This document shows, piece by piece, positions 26,251 through 33,426 of a stretch of 58,461 nucleotides of DNA (within the stretch, counting starts at the first letter, position 1; every line of letters starts with the position of its first letter). Source of the DNA: Anaerolineaceae bacterium (GTDB lineage: Bacteria; Chloroflexota; Anaerolineae; Anaerolineales; Anaerolineaceae); the NCBI GenBank assembly GCA_012797695.1, contig JAAZOQ010000118.1, forward strand, positions 1-58,461, read 5' to 3'. Both the position numbers and the translations under genes were made by a program. Below the pieces are notes generated by a model. It was not told the origin of the DNA and did no database searches. It saw only the letters and a program-made list of their open reading frames with translations.

Positions 26251-27351
26251 CTAGAGTTCTACGTTGAACTTGTGGTATCCATTTTTACATGGATTGCCCC
26301 AGGCAACGACCATTTGCCGTGCGGTCAGATCCATAATCAAGCTGACAATCGTTTTTTCACGGTCCAGAGGGTCGAGATCAAAGACTGAATGGTTACAAAT
26401 CGAATCGGGGTAATTGACGTGATCCTGCAGGATCCCTTCGATGGATTTCAAGGTGTGCTTTTTGTTCTGACTGAGCAGACGTTTGGCGCGCAGATAGCGC
26501 ACACGAGTGTGGATCAGCTCGTCGGATTCGCTTTCGATCTCCTGCATTTTCGGGGAAAGGTAATGATTGGTATGGGCCAGGTAACCATCATCGGCATAGA
26601 GAATGTCAAAATTGCGGGCGGAAACCTCGACGTTGTAAAGTTCCCCGCTTTCGTGGGCGATCAGGTGGTTATATCCGGCCGCGCGCAGGGGAACGACGGC
26701 GTGGCGAAAGGCTTTACCGATGGTCTTGGCGCCTAGAACAGCCCGCGAAACTACCACACGAGGAATACCAATGCGCGTATCCGAGGGATAAACGGTATCA
26801 CAGCACTGAGCAATGCCGGCAGCATTGAAACCCACGTTAGGAAGCAAACCGCCATAAGACATGGCCAGGAAAGGCGGTTCATCATCGGTCTCGGCATGCA
26901 CAATGAAAACATCCGGCTCATCATCCGGCAGCCAGTCTTCATTGTGAGCGACGAGCACGTGCCCATCCGCGGTGTTGTTTTCGTTCACAGCCAGGCTGGT
27001 ACATTTGGTCAGATGGAGGGCATCGGTGGTAACGGCTTCGAGACCGTTGACCACGGCCAGTTCGGTGTAGTTGACGTTGGCGCCTTCAGCCATGCCCAGC
27101 AGTTCTTCCACGTACTGCGGGTATCTTTCCTGTGCGAAGGGCATGTACTTGCGCGCCTGAATTTGCGCCCCATCCCAGGTCAATTGCAGATTATCGTAGG
27201 TGGATTCCACCAATTTGCGGGCGTTCTCGATGCTGTGTTCGACGAGGGGGCGCAGCGCTTCACCCATCTGGCGCCCGATTTCGCGATGAGAACCTTTCAC
27301 GTGAATCAAGGGCGGGGGAGCGGGGTGGACTATCGTTGAGGTATCATTCAT
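26251..27351 (-). CDS. C45-family autoproteolytic acyltransferase/hydrolase
   Basis: A 366-residue Ntn-hydrolase of the family of acyl-CoA:6-aminopenicillanate acyltransferase. Members cut themselves before a Cys that becomes the N-terminal nucleophile and act on amide bonds of unknown physiological substrates. Visible features: the N-terminal IHVKGSHREIGRQMGEAL, the cleavage site KCTSLAVN with the likely nucleophile Cys at about 117, VLVAHNEDW, and NEAGLA-like GFNAAGIAQC. No signal peptide is present. Translation probably begins at the 27351 ATG with almost no leader: TATAGT lies six bases before it. It stands alone between two terminators. Confidence 0.88.
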   Translation of the reverse strand: MNDTSTIVHPAPPPLIHVKGSHREIGRQMGEALRPLVEHSIENARKLVESTYDNLQLTWDGAQIQARKYMPFAQERYPQYVEELLGMAEGANVNYTELAVVNGLEAVTTDALHLTKCTSLAVNENNTADGHVLVAHNEDWLPDDEPDVFIVHAETDDEPPFLAMSYGGLLPNVGFNAAGIAQCCDTVYPSDTRIGIPRVVVSRAVLGAKTIGKAFRHAVVPLRAAGYNHLIAHESGELYNVEVSARNFDILYADDGYLAHTNHYLSPKMQEIESESDELIHTRVRYLRAKRLLSQNKKHTLKSIEGILQDHVNYPDSICNHSVFDLDPLDREKTIVSLIMDLTARQMVVAWGNPCKNGYHKFNVEL

Positions 27352-27357
27352 GGCTTA

Positions 27358-27386
27358 ACTATAAGCGGAATCGACAGCCTGCGCAA
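27358..27386 (-). promoter_or_regulatory. Promoter of the C45 peptidase gene (leaderless)
   Basis: On the minus strand TTGCGC (27386-27381), 17 bases, TATAGT (27363-27358), then six bases and ATG at 27351. The RNA should begin at or next to the start codon. Confidence 0.65.
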
Positions 27387-27388
27387 GA

Positions 27389-27421
27389 GAAAGAAAATCC
27401 TCCAGCTTTTTGCTGGAGGAT
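27389..27421 (-). terminator. Intrinsic terminator of the ECF sigma operon
   Basis: Perfect 10-bp stem ATCCTCCAGC / GCTGGAGGAT (27397-27406 and 27412-27421) with a five-base loop. On the minus strand it is followed by TTTTCTTTCTC, closing the four-gene sigma operon. Confidence 0.88.
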
Positions 27422-27441
27422 CAGAAGGTCATTGCGGTGAG

Positions 27442-28290
27442 TTACTGCTGCTGCAGGACCAGATTCCCTACGGCCATTTCGACGTCAATGGTCAGGGTTG
27501 GCCCAGAACCGGAGGTCTGGTACTGCGTACCATTCACCGTCCAGGTACCGTGGGTCTCGACGTTGCTCAAGCCACCGTTGAGATTAATCGTGGCAGAGGT
27601 GCCTTGCGGAATGACGATCTTTACCTGGCTCAGGCCTGAGCTAACCTTTACATTCATGTTCTGAGTCAATTGGCCGGAAAAATCGAGGGTGTAATCGCCG
27701 GCGCCGCTGCTGAAGGTCAGCGAATCGGTATTGGCGTTGGCCAGGCCCAACAGCTCCACACTCGAAGCCCCCGTTTTGTAGACAAAACGCTGCATGACTG
27801 CTGGATTGAGTGAGTCGAAACGAACTGTAGCTTTACTGGCGCCGTCGTTGATCTCAAGATTGGTCAGCGGAACGCCGGAAAAATCAAGGGTACCGGCGTA
27901 GGCCCCGGCAGAAATTTCCAACGAGGTGGGGGTGTCACCCATCTGCAGCGTCCAATCGTTGATGATATTGCCGTCAGGAATGCCGAGGTTCTGGGAATGT
28001 TCCTGAGTGAGGACCATCTGATTGTTCAACAGAGAAAGAGTGGGTTCCCAGGAAGAGACGTTGTATTTCACTGTACCGCTCAACCACTGGTCAGAGCCGC
28101 CGGTGATGTTCAGACGGCCGCCGCCCATCTCAAGCTGGATATCTCCGTGATCATAATCGATGGGTTTGGACTGTGAGACAGCAAAGGTCTGGGTGACCGA
28201 GGTATTAATCGAAGGCACATTGACCGTGAAGGAGCAACCCAGCAGGACTACGGCGATCAATACAAAGGGAATGAACTTCAAGACACGCAT
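27442..28290 (-). CDS. Toastrack-type (DUF4097-like) lipoprotein
   Basis: A 282-residue lipoprotein. The N-terminus is RVLKFIPFVLIAVVLLGCSF, with an LLGC lipobox that would give a lipid-anchored Cys at about residue 19. The rest is a repeating beta pattern (LEISAGAYAGTLDFSG, LEINDGASKATVRF, LTFSSGAGDYTLDFSG, VKVSSGLSQVKIVIPQG, INLNGGLSNVETHG) typical of the toastrack/adhesin-like beta-solenoid found next to sigma/anti-sigma genes and PspC-type proteins. The start at 28290 follows from the lipobox and an AGGAA box; the upstream in-frame extension would hide the signal peptide. It is the last gene of the ECF operon, ten bases after the polymer-forming protein gene. Function is not known; an envelope-stress role is inferred from context. 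Confidence 0.75.
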   Translation of the reverse strand: MRVLKFIPFVLIAVVLLGCSFTVNVPSINTSVTQTFAVSQSKPIDYDHGDIQLEMGGGRLNITGGSDQWLSGTVKYNVSSWEPTLSLLNNQMVLTQEHSQNLGIPDGNIINDWTLQMGDTPTSLEISAGAYAGTLDFSGVPLTNLEINDGASKATVRFDSLNPAVMQRFVYKTGASSVELLGLANANTDSLTFSSGAGDYTLDFSGQLTQNMNVKVSSGLSQVKIVIPQGTSATINLNGGLSNVETHGTWTVNGTQYQTSGSGPTLTIDVEMAVGNLVLQQQ

Positions 28291-28300
28291 ATCGAGATTC

Positions 28301-29356
28301 CTATTCTTTATCGGTTCCGTTGCTCTGCTGCGAAGCCGGAGGAACAGGCGGCAGCGAGGTAGTCTGTGGAACGGCTGCCGGCGGAGGGGTTTTCCCGGCC
28401 GAGGCACTGGTGGAGCCAAATTTGGTGATCACAATGGCTCCCAGGCCGACGAGGCTCAGGATAGCGCCAATGATCCAACCCACGCAGGGGATCAAATTGA
28501 TGGCACCGATCAGCATACTGATCAACAGTGTACCAATGCCTGCTGAGACAGCGGGCGCCCAGTTGCCCTTGGCAGCATGGGAAAGCTTTTCGCCCACAAA
28601 ATTGCCGAGGCCAATCCAGCCGAAGGCCAGCGCCAATCCGAAGAGGATGACGTAGAGAACCGCTACCGGGATCAGGATCAAAGTGATGACCAGAATCACC
28701 AGCAGGATCGGTGAACCAATCACGGCCAGGAGGCCGACTGCTCCTGAGATCAAGGGTTCTTCTTGAATGGCGGCAGACAGATTATGGGTTTGCCGGGGCA
28801 AGATCAGCCCGACGACCACAGCAAAAGCTGCCATTGCAAAAGCTTCAAAGGTCGCCGTCAGGAAGCTGGCTAGCAGATTTTGTTTGCTCTGCCACGGGAA
28901 TTGCCAGACGGGATGATCATTTAAATCCATCGAGGGTGTCTGTTCGGTAATTTGCCCATTGACGGTAGCCGAGCCCGACTTTTTCAAGCTGGCGCCCACG
29001 GTAACGATATCCCCGTTGACCACTGCTCCGTCTGCCAGGGTGATGGCGCCGCCAATTGCGACGAGATTGCCATCCAGCTTGCCGGAGAGGGTGATGGTTC
29101 CTCCCGTGAGGACGACGTCCCCGGTGATGGTGGCTCCCGCTTCAATGTTGGCGGTTCCGCCAATCACTACCAGGTTTCCGAGCAGAGATTCACCGCTTTG
29201 CAAACGGAAAGTGTTGCCGACCACTACCTTGTCACCCGTATAAGTGGGCGGGTTATCCGGCTGTGGTGTAGGGGATTGGGCCAGGACTGGCGTGGTAATC
29301 AACAAACAACAGGCCAGTGCCAGCAGAGTGAAGAGGAGTTTCTTTTTTATTTTCAT
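28301..29356 (-). CDS. Bactofilin-like polymer-forming repeat protein with membrane domain
   Basis: A 351-residue exported membrane protein. Signal peptide: KIKKKLLFTLLALACCLLIT, ending near VLAQ. Residues about 45-125 are a right-handed beta-helix of the bactofilin/polymer-forming type with six-residue rungs (LLGNLVVIGGTANIEAG, ITGDVVLTGGTITLSG, LDGNLVAIGGAITLADG). From about 150 there are four to five membrane helices (LLASFLTATFEAFAMAAFAVVVG, then a long hydrophobic run to about 325) and a Pro-rich tail. Start at 29356 in an ATGA overlap with the anti-sigma gene, so it is translationally coupled. A beta-helix outside joined to a membrane domain, under an ECF sigma factor, suggests surface or envelope sensing; this is inferred. 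Confidence 0.75.
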   Translation of the reverse strand: MKIKKKLLFTLLALACCLLITTPVLAQSPTPQPDNPPTYTGDKVVVGNTFRLQSGESLLGNLVVIGGTANIEAGATITGDVVLTGGTITLSGKLDGNLVAIGGAITLADGAVVNGDIVTVGASLKKSGSATVNGQITEQTPSMDLNDHPVWQFPWQSKQNLLASFLTATFEAFAMAAFAVVVGLILPRQTHNLSAAIQEEPLISGAVGLLAVIGSPILLVILVITLILIPVAVLYVILFGLALAFGWIGLGNFVGEKLSHAAKGNWAPAVSAGIGTLLISMLIGAINLIPCVGWIIGAILSLVGLGAIVITKFGSTSASAGKTPPPAAVPQTTSLPPVPPASQQSNGTDKE

Positions 29357-29892
29357 AGGGTTGCCCGAATACCTTTCCGTGCAATGCGGAGGAGCGTGAT
29401 GCCCCAGGCCAACAGGGTCAGGCTGACCCACATCAGGGTCGAGACGATGATCCAAACCGAGAGCCCGGTGGGTACCGCATTAAAGAAGTGACCGACAAAA
29501 CTCCAGAACTGGGTTACCTGATCGACCAACTGCACAAAGTCGGTGAACAGATCGGTCACAATTGTGATGGGAGAAACAGGAGGAAGGAGGAAGGCACCCA
29601 GCGTGATCAATGCAGCCAGAGTGCTTGAAACCATACTGATAATGATGATGCGCTTTTGTTCTTGTTCTTTCTTCTTGCGCCTTTCTGGCAAACTGGCTTG
29701 CCAGCGGGCAGTAAAACCAAGCGGGGGAGCGATGACAGCGGCAGTTTTCAGCTCGTGATCTACTACCCGCAAGGATTGATCCAGACGAGCACACTGCGTG
29801 CATTGGGCAATGTGCTGGTCTAACTCTCCTTTTTGCACTGGAGTAAGGTTTTCTCTTTCCATGAGCAAGTTTTCATAGTACCGGTGATTCAT
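29353..29892 (-). CDS. Anti-sigma factor with zinc-binding domain and two membrane helices
   Basis: A 179-residue membrane protein that should hold the ECF sigma factor at the membrane until a signal arrives. The N-terminal anti-sigma domain has the HxxxCxxC motif (QHIAQCTQC at about 27-35). A charged stretch RRKKKEQEQKR precedes the first helix (about 85-105), and a second helix lies at about 147-170 (WIIVSTLMWVSLTLLAWGI), with a short outside loop between. The start overlaps the end of the sigma gene by 20 bases, and the next gene starts in its stop codon, so the whole set is coupled. Confidence 0.88.
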   Translation of the reverse strand: MNHRYYENLLMERENLTPVQKGELDQHIAQCTQCARLDQSLRVVDHELKTAAVIAPPLGFTARWQASLPERRKKKEQEQKRIIIISMVSSTLAALITLGAFLLPPVSPITIVTDLFTDFVQLVDQVTQFWSFVGHFFNAVPTGLSVWIIVSTLMWVSLTLLAWGITLLRIARKGIRATL

Positions 29893-30466
29893 GAGTCCTC
29901 CTCTCGTTCACAACCAGCATGGGATTCTGTGAAAGCATCTCTGCCAGTTGTCTCCTGGAACGATGTAAACGGCTTTTTACAGCACTTACAGTTAATGACA
30001 ACATTTGACTTATTTCTTCCTCTGAACAGTCATACCAATATTTCAGAATTACCGTGGCGCGGTCCTGAGGATTGAGCTGATTGATGAGTTGATGGAGTGC
30101 ATCATTCTCCTGGTTGTGGCTGAACTCTTTTTCGGGATTGGGAATGCTGTGATCTTCAAGATCGAGATCAGGGAATTCATCCAGCTCGAAAACGGGCAGC
30201 TTACGCTTGCGTTGCTGATCGATACAAAAATGGGCTGCAATCGAGAGAAGCCAGGTGATGAAGGGGCGTGCTGGATCGTATTTCTTGAGATTCTGATAAG
30301 CGCGCCAAAACGTTTCCTGGGCAGCATCTTCTGCAGCCGTCGATTCACCCAGCATCCGATAGCAAAGGTTATATACCGGTGCCTGGTAAGTTTCTACCAA
30401 CCGTGAGAATGCTTCATCATCTCCATTTCTGGCTAAATCCAGCCATTCTTGTTCAGAATCGGTCAC
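29873..30466 (-). CDS. ECF-type RNA polymerase sigma factor
   Basis: A 197-residue group 4 sigma factor. Region 2 is at about 22-90 (YQAPVYNLCYRMLGESTAAEDAAQETFWRAY; core binding and -10 recognition) and region 4 at about 130-185 (LNPQDRATVILKYWYDCSEEEISQMLSLTVSAVKSRLHRSR is the -35-binding helix-turn-helix). The start codon is GTG at 30466 with GAGG five bases in front. Just upstream on the minus strand lies TGCAACC-N15-CGTA, a good match to the general form of ECF promoters, so the operon may be autoregulated. It heads the unit sigma, anti-sigma, polymer-forming protein, toastrack lipoprotein. Confidence 0.95.
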   Translation of the reverse strand: MTDSEQEWLDLARNGDDEAFSRLVETYQAPVYNLCYRMLGESTAAEDAAQETFWRAYQNLKKYDPARPFITWLLSIAAHFCIDQQRKRKLPVFELDEFPDLDLEDHSIPNPEKEFSHNQENDALHQLINQLNPQDRATVILKYWYDCSEEEISQMLSLTVSAVKSRLHRSRRQLAEMLSQNPMLVVNERRTHESPVL

Positions 30467-30498
30467 GTAATCCTCAATTTTGTTATTCTAAAGAGGTA

Positions 30499-30524
30499 TA
30501 CGAATCCATGTGAAATAGGTTGCA
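30499..30524 (-). promoter_or_regulatory. Candidate ECF-type promoter of the sigma operon
   Basis: On the minus strand TGCAACC (30524-30518), 15 bases, CGTA (30502-30499). The AAC -35 core and the CGT -10 core at this distance are the usual ECF layout. The expected RNA start is near 30490, leaving a leader of about 25 bases with the GAGG ribosome binding site. Confidence 0.45.
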
Positions 30525-30533
30525 GAATCAAGA

Positions 30534-31169
30534 TCAGAATTTGATCTCTTCTTTGCCGGCAAGTTTCTCCTGGATTTTTTGGACCACAGTATCGAGGTGT
30601 TTGGGCTCATGGACAAAATCGAGATCATCGGTGTGAATGGTTAGAACGGGGCACAGGTCAAAGTGGGCGATCCAGTCCTGGTAGAAACTGTCGAGCAGTT
30701 CCAGATAATCGCGTGAGATGGAAGATTCCATTTCGCGGCCGCGGCACTGGATGCGCTTGATCAGGGTATCTACCGGAGCCTCGAGGTAAATCAATAAAGA
30801 AGGCGCAGGCAATTTCTTCACGACGATGTCGAACACCTGCCGATAAGTTGCATAATCGCGTTCAGTGATGTTGCCCATTTCATGCAGGGCGCGAACGAAA
30901 ATGTAAGCATCTTCATAAATGCTGCGATCGATGATGGCGGAATGAGAATCTTCGTACATATCCAGATGCTGCTGCGCGCGGTGCCCCAGGAAGAAGATCT
31001 GGAGGTGAAAAGACCACTGTTTCATGTTGGCGTAGAAGTCAGGCAGGTAAGGGTTATCGGCCACCGATTCGTAGGCAGTCTTCCAGTGCATTCGTTCGCC
31101 AATGCGTTCAGTCAGTGAGGTCTTCCCTGAACCAATATTCCCGGCAACCAGAATCAGACGTTTGGGCAT
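30534..31169 (-). CDS. Deoxynucleoside kinase (dGK/dAK family)
   Basis: A 211-residue kinase that phosphorylates deoxyadenosine, deoxyguanosine or deoxycytidine for dNTP salvage. It has the P-loop VAGNIGSGKTSLTERIG at the N-terminus, ADNPYLPDFY, the substrate-binding IDRSIYEDAYIFVRAL with the DRS/ERS motif, and the lid RCRGREMESSISRDYLELLD. The start ATG has AAGAGGAG in front; a TATAAT box on the minus strand lies at 31207-31202. It sits alone, divergent from the DEAD-box helicase gene. Subclass within the family cannot be settled by eye. Confidence 0.92.
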   Translation of the reverse strand: MPKRLILVAGNIGSGKTSLTERIGERMHWKTAYESVADNPYLPDFYANMKQWSFHLQIFFLGHRAQQHLDMYEDSHSAIIDRSIYEDAYIFVRALHEMGNITERDYATYRQVFDIVVKKLPAPSLLIYLEAPVDTLIKRIQCRGREMESSISRDYLELLDSFYQDWIAHFDLCPVLTIHTDDLDFVHEPKHLDTVVQKIQEKLAGKEEIKF

Positions 31170-31234
31170 GCGATTCTCCTCTTATCAGTTGAAGTCCTCC
31201 TATTATAAGCGATTCGCCAGCAGACAGGATTCTG

Positions 31235-31243
31235 TGGTATACT
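31235..31243 (+). promoter_or_regulatory. Extended -10 promoter for the helicase leader
   Basis: TGG-TATACT (31235-31243) forms an extended -10 element; no convincing -35 element is present. RNA would start near 31250, giving a leader of about 85 bases that contains the hairpin at 31288-31314. Confidence 0.55.
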
Positions 31244-31287
31244 CAGTGCGGCGTGAGAGCGCCAGCAGTTATCGTGCAGCAGTCATG

Positions 31288-31314
31288 TCTCGCCGAGACC
31301 GGCGAGATTTTTTT
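31288..31314 (+). terminator. Terminator/attenuator in the leader of the DEAD-box helicase gene
   Basis: A perfect 8-bp GC-rich stem TCTCGCCG / CGGCGAGA (31288-31295 and 31300-31307) with a four-base loop AGAC is followed at once by seven Ts (31308-31314). It stands 22 bases before the helicase start codon and after its likely promoter, so most transcripts should stop here unless something prevents it. A smaller GGCG/CGCC hairpin lies upstream at about 31250-31263. Confidence 0.85.
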
Positions 31315-31336
31315 GTGTGTTTGAGGAGTTTTTTCT

Positions 31337-33031
31337 ATGGTTTACCAGTTTCAAGAACTTGGCTTGCAGGATCAATTTGTGCAAGCTGTGCGGAAGATGG
31401 GTTTCGTTGAGCCGACGCCCATTCAACAAGCCGCAATTCCAGCCTTATTGGCTGGACGGGACGTTATTGGTCAGGCTCAAACGGGAACCGGGAAGACGGC
31501 AGCATTTATGCTCCCTCTTCTGCAGGGGCTAAATCCTTCCACCCACAGCGTGCAAGCATTGGTTCTGGCGCCTACTCGCGAATTAGCGAAACAGGTAGCT
31601 GATGCGGCCAGTCAACTTGGACAGGAAACTTCGGTGCGAATTTTAGCGGTCTATGGCGGGCAATCTTATACCATTCAGAAACGTGCTCTTGGAAGAGGCG
31701 TGGATGTAGTGGTGGGAACGCCTGGCCGTTTACTTGATCTCATTCGACAAAACGAGTTGGATTTGAGCCAGGTCAGCTATCTTGTGATCGATGAAGCAGA
31801 TGAAATGCTGGAAATGGGCTTTGTCGATGACGTTGAGTCAATTTTGAAAGAACTTTCTGCTGATCGCCAAATTGCTCTTTTTTCAGCTACCATGCCGGAT
31901 GCAATTCGTAAATTGGCAAATCGTTACTTGAACTCTCCCGAAAAAATTTCAGTCAACCCTGAGCAGATCACTGTTGCTGAAACTACCCAACGGTTTTATC
32001 GGGTGAGAGAAGAAAATAAAATGGCCGCGTTGATTCGTTTGTTGGAAGTAGAAGACATCGACTCAGGCCTGATCTTTGTCCGGACAAAAGTTCGTTCTCA
32101 AGAGATTGCGGATGAATTGTCGACTATTGGATTCCCCGCTGATGCTTTGAATGGCGATCTCAATCAGGCGCGCCGCGAACAGGTGCTGGAGCGTTTTCGT
32201 CAGCATAGCTTAAAGATTTTGGTGGCGACCGATGTTGCAGCCCGCGGTTTGGATATCGATGATGTCACGCACGTGATCAACTATGATTTTCCACAGGATG
32301 CGGAAGATTACGTTCACCGTATTGGCCGTACTGGCCGCGCCGGGAAATCTGGGGTGGCAATTTCTTTGATCACTTCGCGAGAACGCGGAATACAAAAGCA
32401 AGTGATTGCTTACACCAAGCAGCCTGTCGAAGAGTGTGTTTTGCCTACCGTTGAAGAAGTAGAAAAACGGCGGGAAGAACGATTGCTGCAAAAATTGTCC
32501 GATCAATTAATTGTTGGGGTTTCCCCCGCTGAACGAAAGTTGGTGGAACAATTTGGCGAGCAAGGTTTAACTCCTATCGAAATCGCTGTAGCCGCAATTC
32601 GGTTCATGCGTGCCACTGAAAGCAAACTGAAAGCTATCGAAATCAAAGAACCCGTTCATGAAGAACGTTACAAGCACCTTGAGGAACGCCGTTCACAGGG
32701 GAATAGATCAAAAGGAAACTGGTCTGACCGTGATGAGCGCCGTTCTCCAAAAGGAAAAGGCCGTGGTCGCGGCAGTGATGCCGGCATGGTCCGTCTCTGG
32801 ATGAATTTGGGTAACAAAAATGGGATTCGTCCCTCAGATGTGGTCGGCGCCATTGCCAGCGAAGTCGGCATCCCCGGGAAAGCCATCGGGGCCATCGAAA
32901 TTCTGGCCGATCATACGTTTGTAGATATTTCGGAGCAACACGTTCACCGCGTGCTTAAAGAGAGCACAGGTAAATATCAGCTCCGTGGGCAAGCAGTCTT
33001 ACTGCGGCTGGCTGATCATACGACAAACTGA
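31337..33031 (+). CDS. DEAD-box ATP-dependent RNA helicase
   Basis: A 564-residue DEAD-box RNA helicase of the DeaD/CsdA type that unwinds structured RNA in ribosome assembly, RNA decay and cold growth. All motifs are present: Q motif (FVEPTPIQQAAIPALLAG), I AQTGTGKT, Ia PTRELAKQ, Ib TPGRLLD, II VIDEADEML, III FSATMP, V DVAARGLDI and VI HRIGRTGRAG. The C-terminal region has a basic linker (about 455-480: RRSQGNRSKGNWSDRDERR) and a DbpA/CsdA-type RNA-binding domain (MVRLWMNLGNKNGIRPSDVVGAI). The ribosome binding site is GAGG before ATG. Base composition is lower in GC than the neighbours. Its leader contains a terminator-like hairpin and a strong terminator follows the gene. Confidence 0.97.
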   Translation: MVYQFQELGLQDQFVQAVRKMGFVEPTPIQQAAIPALLAGRDVIGQAQTGTGKTAAFMLPLLQGLNPSTHSVQALVLAPTRELAKQVADAASQLGQETSVRILAVYGGQSYTIQKRALGRGVDVVVGTPGRLLDLIRQNELDLSQVSYLVIDEADEMLEMGFVDDVESILKELSADRQIALFSATMPDAIRKLANRYLNSPEKISVNPEQITVAETTQRFYRVREENKMAALIRLLEVEDIDSGLIFVRTKVRSQEIADELSTIGFPADALNGDLNQARREQVLERFRQHSLKILVATDVAARGLDIDDVTHVINYDFPQDAEDYVHRIGRTGRAGKSGVAISLITSRERGIQKQVIAYTKQPVEECVLPTVEEVEKRREERLLQKLSDQLIVGVSPAERKLVEQFGEQGLTPIEIAVAAIRFMRATESKLKAIEIKEPVHEERYKHLEERRSQGNRSKGNWSDRDERRSPKGKGRGRGSDAGMVRLWMNLGNKNGIRPSDVVGAIASEVGIPGKAIGAIEILADHTFVDISEQHVHRVLKESTGKYQLRGQAVLLRLADHTTN

Positions 33032-33037
33032 TATTCT

Positions 33038-33077
33038 ATCCGGCAGTTCACTTGATCTGCCGGATTTATTTTTTTTC
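33038..33077 (+). terminator. Intrinsic terminator after the DEAD-box helicase gene
   Basis: Perfect 9-bp stem ATCCGGCAG / CTGCCGGAT (33038-33046 and 33057-33065), ten-base loop, followed by TTATTTTTTTTC. Confidence 0.92.
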
Positions 33078-33155
33078 AACAGCTATGATTTGGCGAAAGA
33101 GCGGTAGCCGCTGGAGAATCGGAGACATTTCAGTCGGGGGACTATGGGAGAAAAA

Positions 33156-33374
33156 ATGAGCGCTTCAGAAAAACAGCAAGGAATTCCTCCTCGTAAGGCA
33201 ATTTATCCGGGCGTAAAGGTATCCATTATCGAGAAGCAGAATCAGCCAAGTGGAAAAAGGACCGAAGGAATTGTCGTAAGACTGCTTACGAAAAGCCCTA
33301 CCCACCCTCATGGAATCAAAGTAGTGTTGACGGATGGGAAGGTGGGGAGAGTTCAAGAAATTCTGGAAAATTAA
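33156..33374 (+). CDS. ywbE: YwbE family protein (DUF2196)
   Basis: A 72-residue basic protein with the full YwbE signature: IYPGVKVSIIEKQNQPSGKR, TEGIVVRLLTKSPTHPHGIK and DGKVGRVQEIL. The function of YwbE is unknown. I start at the ATG at 33156, which has GGGAG five bases in front; an ATG at 33144 in frame would add four residues and has GGGGG only three bases in front, so either is possible. The gene is monocistronic between two terminators. Confidence 0.88.
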   Translation: MSASEKQQGIPPRKAIYPGVKVSIIEKQNQPSGKRTEGIVVRLLTKSPTHPHGIKVVLTDGKVGRVQEILEN

Positions 33375-33380
33375 AAATAA

Positions 33381-33414
33381 AATAGCTGCATCTCTTCGCT
33401 GAGATGCAGCTATT
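33381..33414. terminator. Bidirectional terminator between ywbE and degV
   Basis: A 14-bp perfect stem AATAGCTGCATCTC / GAGATGCAGCTATT (33381-33394 and 33401-33414) with a six-base loop. It is followed by T-rich sequence on the plus strand (TGCTTTCC) and better on the minus strand (TTATTTTTAA), so it can end both convergent transcripts. Confidence 0.88.
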
Positions 33415-33426
33415 TGCTTTCCTCTA

